From Variovorax paradoxus (GTDB lineage Bacteria > Pseudomonadota > Gammaproteobacteria > Burkholderiales > Burkholderiaceae_C), in contig NZ_CP091716.1 in NCBI RefSeq assembly GCF_022009635.1, positions 2,495,001 to 2,559,000 of the forward strand: a stretch of DNA of 64,000 nt. Direction: 5' to 3'. The translations under genes were made by a program, and so were the position numbers. Below, in pieces: positions 21,209 through 28,697 of this stretch; the first letter of the stretch is position 1; the number at the start of each line of letters is the position of its first letter. The notes beneath the pieces were generated by a model. That model had not been told where the DNA came from and searched no databases. It saw only the letters and a list, made by a program, of their open reading frames with translations.

Positions 21209-22090
21209 CTAGACCTTGCGCTCCTTGAGCGAGCCGAACAGGCCCTTGGGACGCACCAGCAGCACGAGGAACAGCAGGCCGAAGGCCACCGCGTCGCGCA
21301 TGTTGGAACCCACGTAGGCCACCGACAGCACTTCGGCAAAACCGAGGAACAGGCCGCCGAGCAGCGCGCCGCGGATGTCGCCCATGCCGCCCAGGATGAT
21401 CACCGCGATGCCCTTTTCGAGCATCGGCTGGCCCATCAGCGGGAAGAGCGCATTCGAATACAGGCCGATCAGCACGCCCGCCACGCCGCCCAGGCCGGCG
21501 GCCACGAACGAGGTCAGGTAGAACAGGCCCTCGACGTTCACGCCCACCAGGTACGCCGCCTTGGGCGACTCGGCAATGGCGCGCAGCGCGCGGCCCAGTT
21601 GGGTGCGCTGCAGCGACAGCATCAGCACGCCCATCAGCACGAACGATGCGAGCACGATGCCCAGTTCGAGCACGGTGACGTGGATGCCGGCGAACACCAG
21701 CGCGTCGTCGGGAATGGTGCCGGGCGGAAAGCGCAGGTTCTCCGCGCCGAAGATGCCCTGGATGCCGTTGTTCAGGATGATGGCCACGCCGATGGTGGCG
21801 ATCATCGGAATCAGGTGGGGTGCGTTGCGCTTGCGCAGCGGTTTGAGCACCAGCACGTCGACAAGGAACCCCAGCACGCCGCAGAAGGCGAAGGCGAAAG
21901 GCAGGCCGACCCACAGCGGCATGCCCGAGACGCGCATGAATTCGGCCGCGGCATACGCGCCGACCATGAACACCGCGCCGTGCGAGAGGTTGATGACGCC
22001 GAGCACGCCGAATATGAGTGTGAAGCCGAGCGCGAAGAGTGCGTAGACGCACCCGAGCGACAAGGCGTTGACAAGCTGCTGATCGAGCAC
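21209..22090 (-). CDS. livH: Branched-chain amino acid ABC transporter permease LivH
   Basis: 293 residues beginning MLDQQLVNALSLGCVYALFA, the classic LivH start, followed by VINLSHGAVFMVGAY and, later, GRALRAIAESPKAAYLVGVN, the ATPase-contact loop. Eight or more membrane helices. Its ATG at 22090 lies 139 bp after livK, with a terminator-like hairpin between, so expression may be lower than that of livK. Confidence 0.93.
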   Translation of the reverse strand: MLDQQLVNALSLGCVYALFALGFTLIFGVLGVINLSHGAVFMVGAYAAAEFMRVSGMPLWVGLPFAFAFCGVLGFLVDVLVLKPLRKRNAPHLIPMIATIGVAIILNNGIQGIFGAENLRFPPGTIPDDALVFAGIHVTVLELGIVLASFVLMGVLMLSLQRTQLGRALRAIAESPKAAYLVGVNVEGLFYLTSFVAAGLGGVAGVLIGLYSNALFPLMGQPMLEKGIAVIILGGMGDIRGALLGGLFLGFAEVLSVAYVGSNMRDAVAFGLLFLVLLVRPKGLFGSLKERKV

Positions 22091-22134
22091 GATGGGCTTC
22101 CGTCAGGCCGCGACACGGGGCGTGTTGCGGCAAA

Positions 22135-22170
22135 TCAAAAAAGAAAACGGCGCAGTAGCTGTCCTGCGCC
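22135..22170 (-). terminator. Intra-operon terminator/attenuator between livK and livH
   Basis: Stem GGCGCAG / CTGCGCC (22149-22155 and 22164-22170) with an 8-base loop; on the minus strand it is followed by GTTTTCTTTTTTG (22148 to 22136). It is about 45 bases before the livH start and 60 bases after the livK stop. This fits partial termination that leaves the binding protein in excess over the membrane complex. Confidence 0.72.
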
Positions 22171-22185
22171 ATATCCGGGATGCAT

Positions 22186-22205
22186 GGCGGGCCGCGCGGC
22201 CCGCC
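22186..22205. repeat. Perfect 20-bp palindrome after livK
   Basis: GGCGGGCCGC followed by its reverse complement GCGGCCCGCC, 24 bases downstream of the livK stop codon. It could be a 3' stabilising hairpin of the livK transcript. No T run follows it. Confidence 0.5.
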
Positions 22206-22228
22206 ACCGAGACTGCTTGCTTACTGGC

Positions 22229-23383
22229 TTACTTCTCGATCACGAAGGCGGTGCCCTTCGTGACACTCACGATGGCCGTCTGCTGCGCGTCGTAGCCGGC
22301 GGGCTTGCCGGCCTTGTCCTTGGCGCGCGCGAAGGCGAAGGCGCCGGTGGCACCGGTCCACTTCACGTTCGGCAGCGCGTCGCGCAGGGCGGTGCGGTCG
22401 GCCGCCAGGTTGCCCGACAGCTTCACGCCCTTGAGCGCCTGGGCCACCACGTACAGGCCGTCGTAGGCCTGCGCGGCGAACTGGTCGGGCGCCATCTTGA
22501 ACTTGTCGTTGTAGGCCTTCTGGAACTTGGTGTTCTCCGGCGTGGCGTTGCTGGCCGACCAGGGGCTGCCGACGTACAGGTTGTCCGAGCTGCCCTTGGC
22601 CAGGTCGAAGATCTTGGTCGAGTTCATGCCGTTGCCGCCGATGACCGGCACGTTCAGGCCGAGCTGGCGGGCCTGCACCATGATCGGCGCGCCTTCGGCC
22701 AGCAGGGCCGACAGCACGATGGCGTCGGGGTTGGTGGCCTTGATCTTGGTGAGCTGGGCCTTGAAGTCGACGTCGCCCTTGGCGAAGGTCTCGGTCGTGG
22801 TCACGGGCAGCTTCAGGTCTTCCAGGGCCTTCTTGAAGTTGTCGTAGCCGCTCTTGGTGAACACGTCGTCGTTGCCGTACAGCACCGCGACCTTCTTCAC
22901 GTTGGCGTGCTTGATGGCCACGCGCAGGGTCTCGGGCAGCACGTCGGCTTCGGTCACCGAGTTGCGGAACACGTAGTCGCCGATCGAGGTGATGCCGTCG
23001 GCCGTGTTCGAGGTGCCGAAGGCCACCGTCTTGGCGGCCTGGGCGATCGGGTCGGCCGCCTGGGCCGAGTTCGACAGCGTGGGGCCGAAGGTCATCAGGA
23101 CCTTGTCCTGGAAGATCAGCTTCTTGAAGACGTTGATCGCGTCTTCCTTCTTGCCCTGCTCGTCTTCGACGGCCAGCACGATCTTGTCGCCGTTGATGCC
23201 GCCGGCGGCGTTGATTTCGTCCGCGGCCAGCTGGAAGCCGTTGCGGATGGCGCTGCCGTACTGCGCGGCACCGCCGGACAGGGCGGCTGCAACGCCGATC
23301 TTGATGTCGGCGGCTTGCGCGCCGAAAGCGGTGGCCGCGGCGAACGCGAGCAATGCGGGTTTGAAGGAGTTAGGGAGTCTCAT
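22229..23383 (-). CDS. livK: Branched-chain amino acid ABC transporter substrate-binding protein
   Basis: 384 residues: signal peptide 1-24 (FGAQA|ADIKIGV), then a type I periplasmic binding fold (Peripla_BP_6) with GGAAQYGSAIRNGFQLAADEINAAGG and DEQGKKEDAINVFKKLI. It captures branched-chain amino acids or related compounds for LivHMGF. The gene is the first of the operon, divergent from the TRAP binding protein with a 220-bp gap. A -10-like CATAAAAT lies about 35 bases upstream on the minus strand. Precise ligand unknown. Confidence 0.9.
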   Translation of the reverse strand: MRLPNSFKPALLAFAAATAFGAQAADIKIGVAAALSGGAAQYGSAIRNGFQLAADEINAAGGINGDKIVLAVEDEQGKKEDAINVFKKLIFQDKVLMTFGPTLSNSAQAADPIAQAAKTVAFGTSNTADGITSIGDYVFRNSVTEADVLPETLRVAIKHANVKKVAVLYGNDDVFTKSGYDNFKKALEDLKLPVTTTETFAKGDVDFKAQLTKIKATNPDAIVLSALLAEGAPIMVQARQLGLNVPVIGGNGMNSTKIFDLAKGSSDNLYVGSPWSASNATPENTKFQKAYNDKFKMAPDQFAAQAYDGLYVVAQALKGVKLSGNLAADRTALRDALPNVKWTGATGAFAFARAKDKAGKPAGYDAQQTAIVSVTKGTAFVIEK

Positions 23384-23551
23384 GTCTTGATGCCGTTTGC
23401 GGGTGTGTATGTAAGGCGATTTAACATTTTATGCCTCGTCTACACCAGGCCGCGCCGCCGCGCGATAGGGGAAGGCGCGTGCGCAGGGTAAACCCCGGCC
23501 GGAGGCTGTAAGCGCGTTTTTACAATCCCCCGGGCTTATACGAAAGTCCCC

Positions 23552-23580
23552 AACGCGGTCACAAGCCGCGTTTCGTTTTT
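23552..23580 (+). terminator. Terminator-like hairpin in the leader of the TRAP binding-protein gene
   Basis: Stem AACGCGG / CCGCGTT (23552-23558 and 23566-23572) with a 7-base loop, followed by TCGTTTTTT (23573-23580 region). It has the full form of an intrinsic terminator but sits 24 bases ahead of the start codon at 23604. It could be an attenuator in the leader, or could end a short upstream transcript. A TTATAC -10-like hexamer lies upstream at 23536-23541. Confidence 0.6.
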
Positions 23581-23603
23581 TCAAAGAACTCGGAGAGCTA
23601 TCA

Positions 23604-24686
23604 ATGGATCGTCGTTCCCTTATCAAAAACGCCGGCATCGCCGGCGTTTTGGCTGCCGGCATCGCGCCTGCCGTTCATGCGCAGACCGCGGTGCGCTGGC
23701 GCCTGGCCTCGAGCTTCCCGCGCTCGCTCGACACGATTTTCGGCAGCGCCGAAATGCTGTCGAAGACTGTCAAGGCACTGTCTGGCGGCAAGTTCGAAAT
23801 CTCGGTCCACCCCGCCGGCGAACTGATGCCCGCGTTCGGCGTGGTCGATGCATTGCAGGGCGACACGCTCGAAATGGCGCAGACCGCGGCCTATTACTTC
23901 ACCGGCAAGGATCCGATCTTCGCGTTCAGCTGCGCGGTGCCCTTCGGGCTGACCGCACGCCAGACCGACTCCTGGAAAGAGTACGGCAACGGCCGCAAGC
24001 TGCTCGACGCCTTCTTCGCGCAATACAACTTCCGCACCGCCAGCGCAGGCAACACCGGCACGCAGATGGGCGGCTGGTACCGCAAGGAAATCAAGACGGT
24101 CGCCGACCTCAAGGGCCTGAAGATGCGCATGGGCGGCGGCGTGTTCGGCGAGGCCATGGCCAAGCTGGGCGTGGTGTCGCAGAACATGCCCGCCGGCGAC
24201 GTGTACCAGGCGCTCGAAAAGGGCACGCTGGACGCGGCCGAGTTCGTCGGCCCCTACGACGACGAGAAGCTGGGCTTCAACAAGGTGGCTCCTTACTACT
24301 ACTACCCCGGCTGGTGGGAAGGCGGCGCCGACCTCGAGTTCTTCATCAACAACAAGGCCTTCGCCAAGCTGTCGGACGAGAACAAGGCGATCCTCGACGC
24401 GGCGACCAAGGTCGCGGCGCGCGACATGATCGCCAAGTACGACGCCTACAACCCGGTGGCGCTCAAGCGCCTGGTGGCCGCCAAGACCGAGCTCAAGCCG
24501 TTCCCCAAGGCCGTGATGGACGCGGGCTTCAAGGCCTCGATGGAAGTCTTCGCCGAGCACGAAGCCAAGTCGCCCGAGTTCAAGAAGATCCACCAGGACA
24601 TGCGCGCCTTCCAGCGCGACCAGATCCTGTGGAACCGCTTCTCGGAGTACCCGTTCAACCAGTACATGAACTCGGTCAAGATCTGA
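23604..24686 (+). CDS. TRAP transporter substrate-binding protein (DctP/TakP-like)
   Basis: 360 residues. The N-terminus MDRRSLIKNAG carries a twin-arginine type motif, with cleavage near VHA|QTAVRW. The mature protein has the DctP fold: FGSAEMLSKTVKALSGG, the conserved KMRMGGG (the arginine that binds the carboxylate), and VYQALEKGTLDAAEFVGPYDD. The aromatic-rich YYYYPGWWEGG segment resembles TRAP proteins for 2-oxo or monocarboxylic acids. AACTCGGAGAG provides a Shine-Dalgarno. Its membrane partners lie convergent just downstream (24757-27242), an unusual split layout. Confidence 0.9.
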   Translation: MDRRSLIKNAGIAGVLAAGIAPAVHAQTAVRWRLASSFPRSLDTIFGSAEMLSKTVKALSGGKFEISVHPAGELMPAFGVVDALQGDTLEMAQTAAYYFTGKDPIFAFSCAVPFGLTARQTDSWKEYGNGRKLLDAFFAQYNFRTASAGNTGTQMGGWYRKEIKTVADLKGLKMRMGGGVFGEAMAKLGVVSQNMPAGDVYQALEKGTLDAAEFVGPYDDEKLGFNKVAPYYYYPGWWEGGADLEFFINNKAFAKLSDENKAILDAATKVAARDMIAKYDAYNPVALKRLVAAKTELKPFPKAVMDAGFKASMEVFAEHEAKSPEFKKIHQDMRAFQRDQILWNRFSEYPFNQYMNSVKI

Positions 24687-24704
24687 TCCCGGCGCCAGGC
24701 GCAT

Positions 24705-24741
24705 AAAAAAAGGCCGCCCCGTTCACACGGGGCGGCCTTTT
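24705..24741. terminator. Bidirectional rho-independent terminator
   Basis: Stem GGCCGCCCCG / CGGGGCGGCC (24712-24721 and 24728-24737) with a 6-base loop; A run on the left (24705-24711) and TTTT on the right (24738-24741) give a T run on both strands. It sits exactly between the convergent TRAP binding-protein gene and the TRAP large permease gene. Confidence 0.92.
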
Positions 24742-24756
24742 CATTCGTGGGCTCGC

Positions 24757-26595
24757 TCAGGGCTTGTTTTGCTGCTTGAGCGCGTCCTGCATGGCCTTCA
24801 TGGGGTCGCTCTCGCCGCTTTCGGCCGGCGCTGGCTCGGGCGCCGGTGTCGGCGCGGCGCCTTCGGCGCCCGGCTGCGGCTCGGCGCCAGGCGGCGCGGC
24901 GTCCTCGGGGCCGCCGTAGGGGTCGGCCCCCGGCGCGCCATCTTCCTGCTTCAGGCTGTCGCGCATCTGCGCCCCGATGTCGTCGAGGTTGACCTTGACC
25001 TCCTTGTCGAGGGCGCCCGTCACGATCTGAGGGAACGCGATCAGCACGCCCACCATGGTGAGCTGGATCAGCACGAACGGGACCGCGCCCCTGTAGATCT
25101 GCATCGTCGTGACCGGCTCCATGACCTTCTGGGTCACGCGGTCCACGTACTGCTTGTCCGGTGCGACGGAGCGCAGGAAGAACAGCGCGAAGCCGAAGGG
25201 CGGATGCATGAACGAGGTCTGCATGTTCACTGCCAGCAGCACGCCGAACCAGATCAGGTCGATGCCCAGCTTGTGGGCCACCGGCGCCAGCAACGGCACC
25301 ACGATGAACGACAGCTCGAAGTAGTCCAGGAAGAACGCGAGGAAGAACACCAGCACGTTCACCGCGATCAGGAAGCCCACCGGGCCGCCGGGCAGGGACG
25401 ACAGCAGGTGCTCGACCCAGATCGGGCCGTCGGCGGCCTGGAACACCAGGCTGAACACCGTCGCGCCGATCAGGATGAACATCACGAAGCTGGACAGCTT
25501 GGTGGTGGAGGCCAGCGCCTGCTTCAGCAGGGCGAGGCTCATGCGCCGGCGCACCCAGGCCATGATCAGGGCGCCCAAGGCACCCATCGCGCCGCCTTCG
25601 GTGGGCGTGGCCACGCCCAGGAAGATGGTGCCCAGCACGAGGAAGATCAGCAGCAGCGGCGGAATGAGCACGAAGGTCACGCGCTCGGCCAGCCGCGACA
25701 GCAGGTTGAGCTTCAGGCCCTTGTTGATCAGCGCGATGACCAGCGCGACGAACACGCCGCCGCACATGGCGACGACGACTTTCTCGTCGGTGGCCACCGA
25801 GGTCACCTCCTGGCCCTGGAACCAGGTGTGGACGGCGGCCATGTTGCGAGCCAGCCAGACCGCCACCACGGCCGACAGCGCTGCAAGCGCCACCAGCGAC
25901 GTATAGCCGCCGCTGCCGTTGGGTTCGCGGAAGGTGCGCGCCTCGGGCGGCAGCGCGGGCACCTGCGCGGGCCTGAAGATCGCGAGGAACACGACATAGA
26001 CCACGTACAGGCCCATCAGCATGAAGCCGGGCAGGAAGGCGCCCTTGTACATGTCGCCGACGCTCTTGCCGAGCTGGTCGGCCATGATGATCAGCACCAG
26101 CGAGGGCGGGATGATCTGCGCCAGCGTGCCCGAGGCGGCAATGACGCCGCTGGAAAGCCGCCGGTCGTAGCCGTAGCGCAGCATGATCGGCAGCGAGATC
26201 AGGCCCATCGAGATGACCGAGGCCGCCACCACCCCGGTGGTGGCCGCCAGCAGCGCGCCGACGAAGATCACCGCCAGCGCCAGGCCGCCGCGCATCGGAC
26301 CGAAGACCTGGCCGACCGTGTCGAGCAGGTCCTCGGCCATGCCGCTGCGCTCCAATATGAGCCCCATGAGCGTGAAGAAGGGCACCGCCAGCAGTGTGTC
26401 GTTGGCCATGATGCCGATCAGCCGCTGGGGCAGCCACGCCATCACCGACGACTGGAACACGCCGAGCTCGATGCCGACGAGACCGAAGAACAGGCCGCAG
26501 GCCCCGAGGCTGAAGGCGACCGGGTAGCCCAGCAGGAGGAAGCAGATCAGTCCCGCGAACATGATCGGGGCGAAGTTGGCAACAATGAATTCCAT
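24757..26595 (-). CDS. TRAP transporter large permease (DctM family)
   Basis: 612 residues, much longer than the usual 430. The first and last thirds contain the DctM helices (LGYPVAFSLGACGLFFG, IIPPSLVLIIMADQLGKSVGDM, GVATPTEGGAMGALGALIMAW). Between them, about residues 200-300, is an insert with extra helices and a hydrophilic loop, as in the larger DctM proteins of 2-oxoacid or chloroaromatic type. The C-terminus (about 535-612) is a soluble acidic, Pro/Ala/Gly-rich tail of unknown role. ATG at 26595 was chosen since the membrane domain begins there. It follows the small permease by 20 bp. Confidence 0.9.
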   Translation of the reverse strand: MEFIVANFAPIMFAGLICFLLLGYPVAFSLGACGLFFGLVGIELGVFQSSVMAWLPQRLIGIMANDTLLAVPFFTLMGLILERSGMAEDLLDTVGQVFGPMRGGLALAVIFVGALLAATTGVVAASVISMGLISLPIMLRYGYDRRLSSGVIAASGTLAQIIPPSLVLIIMADQLGKSVGDMYKGAFLPGFMLMGLYVVYVVFLAIFRPAQVPALPPEARTFREPNGSGGYTSLVALAALSAVVAVWLARNMAAVHTWFQGQEVTSVATDEKVVVAMCGGVFVALVIALINKGLKLNLLSRLAERVTFVLIPPLLLIFLVLGTIFLGVATPTEGGAMGALGALIMAWVRRRMSLALLKQALASTTKLSSFVMFILIGATVFSLVFQAADGPIWVEHLLSSLPGGPVGFLIAVNVLVFFLAFFLDYFELSFIVVPLLAPVAHKLGIDLIWFGVLLAVNMQTSFMHPPFGFALFFLRSVAPDKQYVDRVTQKVMEPVTTMQIYRGAVPFVLIQLTMVGVLIAFPQIVTGALDKEVKVNLDDIGAQMRDSLKQEDGAPGADPYGGPEDAAPPGAEPQPGAEGAAPTPAPEPAPAESGESDPMKAMQDALKQQNKP

Positions 26596-26615
26596 GGTGT
26601 CCGTGCTCGGCCGTT

Positions 26616-27242
26616 TCAGTGTTGCGGGCCCGGGGCCGGCGTACCGGCCTTGGCTGCGTCTTTCTCGGCCTGCAGGCGCAGGGCTTCGATCAGTTCGGCC
26701 TCGGCCGTCTTGTCGGTCAGCCGGCCCATCGGGTCCGGACCCTGGCCGCGCAGGAATGCGATGCGCTTGATCAGTTCGGACCAGCCCTGCAGCATCAGCA
26801 GCACGAAGCCGACCGGCAGCGCCGCCCACACGGGCCAGCGGATCAGCCCGCCCGAGTTGCCGGACATTTCACCCGAACGGAACATCTGCATCACCACCGG
26901 CATCGACAGGTAGAGCACCGTGAGGCACAGCGGCGTCAGGAAGAACGCGAAGCCGATGATGTCGATCCATACCTGCTTGCGCTTGGACAGGCGGCTGTTG
27001 ATCACGTCGATGCGCACATGCTCGCGGTGCAGCAGCGTGAAGCCGGCGGCGATCAGGAACGACCAGGCGAACAGATACCACTGCACTTCGAGAAACGCGT
27101 TCGAGCTGGTGTTGAATATCTTGCGCACGACCGCGTTGAGCGCGCTGATCACCGTGGCGGCCAGGATCAGCCAGATCGCGTATCTGCCCACCTGGGCATT
27201 GAGCCAGTCGATGGCCCGGGAAAGCTTGAGCAAGCCTTGCAT
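26616..27242 (-). CDS. TRAP transporter small permease (DctQ family)
   Basis: 208 residues with four hydrophobic segments in the DctQ pattern, including ISALNAVVRKIFNTSSNAFLEVQWYLFAW and LHREHVRIDVI, quoted here as fragments of the conserved core. The C-terminus is a hydrophilic, charged tail. It forms the membrane complex with DctM. ATG at 27242 was preferred because GGAGA lies 5 bases upstream; an ATG at 27275 in frame has no such site. First gene of the dctQM unit, divergent from the SenA-like gene. Confidence 0.88.
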   Translation of the reverse strand: MQGLLKLSRAIDWLNAQVGRYAIWLILAATVISALNAVVRKIFNTSSNAFLEVQWYLFAWSFLIAAGFTLLHREHVRIDVINSRLSKRKQVWIDIIGFAFFLTPLCLTVLYLSMPVVMQMFRSGEMSGNSGGLIRWPVWAALPVGFVLLMLQGWSELIKRIAFLRGQGPDPMGRLTDKTAEAELIEALRLQAEKDAAKAGTPAPGPQH

Positions 27243-27280
27243 TTCATCTCCATTTTTGTATTGGAAGCCCCACATACGAC

Positions 27281-27323
27281 CGCACCCGACGCACTGGCCT
27301 TGTGTGCCAGCGGGTCGGGTGCG
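27281..27323. repeat. Long two-tier inverted repeat in the dctQ/SenA-like divergent gap
   Basis: Outer arms CGCACCCGAC (27281-27290) and GTCGGGTGCG (27314-27323) are perfect complements. Inside, CTGGC (27294-27298) and GCCAG (27306-27310) form a second stem after symmetrical 3-base mismatches, leaving a 7-base loop. It sits 39 bases upstream of the dctQ start, so it would fold in the dctQM leader RNA or act as a protein-binding palindrome. No T run follows on either strand. Confidence 0.6.
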
Positions 27324-27369
27324 TGAGGCGGAGCGGATTCTATCGATGTAATCGAACGTGTCTTTTGGG

Positions 27370-27393
27370 GGCTACCCGGAGGCGCGGGTAGCC
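27370..27393 (+). repeat. Leader hairpin carrying GGAGG in its loop, upstream of the SenA-like gene
   Basis: Stem GGCTACCC / GGGTAGCC (27370-27377 and 27386-27393) with loop GGAGGCGC. The GGAGG is the only good Shine-Dalgarno match in the leader, but it is 21 bases from the ATG at 27404, too far for normal use. The hairpin may regulate translation, or the true start may be different (for example ATG at 27473). Confidence 0.5.
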
Positions 27394-27403
27394 ATAATGT
27401 TTC

Positions 27404-28690
27404 ATGGCTCAGACACCGCGACCCCCTCCGGCCCCGGCCGTGGCGACGTCCCAATCGATCGATTCGCCCGAGATGAGCCGCGCGGGCCGGGACCTGCTTT
27501 CCCTGGCGCTGATCGACGCGCGCAACCACACCTTGCACCTGCTGTCGCTCTTCGAGCAGGCGCTCGGCGAAGGCCTGTCGACGCCGCGTGTACCGGACGT
27601 CGTGCCGCCCTTGTGGCTGGCCGGCCATATCGGCTGGTTCGCCGAATGGTGGATCGGGCGCAACACGCAGCGAGCCTTCGGCGCCGAATGCCCGGTGCGG
27701 CCCACGCGGCTGGCGGCCATCGAGCCCGGTGCCGACGGCTGGTGGAACCCGGCGCAAAGCGCGCCCGGCGAGCGCTGGTCGCCGGAGCTGCCCGACCTCG
27801 CCCAGACCAAGGCCTACCTGCTCGAAACGCTGGAGAGCACGCTCGAACTGCTGGAGCATGCGGCCGAGACGGACGCCGGCCTGTACTTCTACCGGCTCGC
27901 GCTGTTCCATGAAGACCTGCGCGGCGAACAGTTCGTCGTGATGGCGCAGACGCTCGGACTGCCTCTGGGCGTCGAGCAGGCGCCGATAGCCGTCACGCGC
28001 GAGCCGCTGCTGCTGCCGGCCACCCGCTGGGAACTGGGCGTGCCCGAGAGCGGCTTTGCCTTCGCGCAGGAGCGTGCGGCGCACCGCGTCGACGTGCCCG
28101 AGTTCGAGATCGACGCCCAGCCCGTCACCTGGAACCAGTACGTCGAGTTCGTCGACGATGGCGGTTACGACCGCGAAGAGCTGTGGCGCGGCGAAGGCTG
28201 GCGCTGGCTCTCGGCGCAGATCGAAGGGCGGCGCGGGCCGCGTCATGTGGAGCAGATCGGTGCCGCGCGGCATGGCTCTGGCGGCTCGGTGCTGCAGCAT
28301 CGCTTTGGCGCGACGGTGCGTGCCGCCGGCCACCACAGCGCGGTGCACTTGAGCTGGTGGGAAGCCGACGCCTGGGCGCGCTGGGCCGGACGCCGCATCG
28401 CGACCGAGGTCGAATGGGAGATCGCCGCGCACACCGCCGCGCGGCGCGGCTTTCGCTGGGCCGACGTGCACGAGTGGACCGCCGGCACGCTGAGCCCCTG
28501 GCCCGGCTACCGGGCCGACCCCTGGAGCGCGGGCGGCGAATTCGACCCCGCCGCGGCATTCGGGCGTGCGCGCGTGCTGCGGGGCGCCTCGTTCGCGACG
28601 CGTGCGCGTCTTCGCTCGCCCAAGCGGCGCGGCTTTGCTTTGCCGGAGCGCGACGACGGATTCTTCGGCTTCCGCACCTGCGCGCTGTAG
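27404..28690 (+). CDS. SenA/EgtB-like protein (DinB_2 plus FGE-sulfatase domains)
   Basis: 428 residues. Residues about 28-185 form a DinB_2 domain and about 205-425 an FGE-sulfatase domain (PVTWNQYVEFVDDGGY, LSWWEADAWARWAGRR, HEWTAGTL, VLRGASFAT, FFGFRTC). This architecture is shared by EgtB-type nonheme iron sulfoxide synthases and by SenA, the selenoneine synthase described in Variovorax. The expected iron triad is H75 (GHIGWFAEWW) plus an HxxxH; here the latter reads H169-E-D-L-R173, so the third ligand is Arg (codon CGC). No senB, senC or egtD gene is in the window. It may be inactive, altered or a regulator-type paralogue. Start could also be 27473. Confidence 0.75.
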   Translation: MAQTPRPPPAPAVATSQSIDSPEMSRAGRDLLSLALIDARNHTLHLLSLFEQALGEGLSTPRVPDVVPPLWLAGHIGWFAEWWIGRNTQRAFGAECPVRPTRLAAIEPGADGWWNPAQSAPGERWSPELPDLAQTKAYLLETLESTLELLEHAAETDAGLYFYRLALFHEDLRGEQFVVMAQTLGLPLGVEQAPIAVTREPLLLPATRWELGVPESGFAFAQERAAHRVDVPEFEIDAQPVTWNQYVEFVDDGGYDREELWRGEGWRWLSAQIEGRRGPRHVEQIGAARHGSGGSVLQHRFGATVRAAGHHSAVHLSWWEADAWARWAGRRIATEVEWEIAAHTAARRGFRWADVHEWTAGTLSPWPGYRADPWSAGGEFDPAAAFGRARVLRGASFATRARLRSPKRRGFALPERDDGFFGFRTCAL

Positions 28691-28697
28691 TGCGCCT

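Noticed and set aside
21191..23491. 766-codon open frame on the plus strand across livM-livH-livK
   Set aside because: It crosses three well-supported minus-strand genes and two intergenic hairpins, and it has no family features. Similar antisense frames occur at 83-1573, 1708-3321, 9676-11382, 24769-26913 and 31374-33386 for the same reason.
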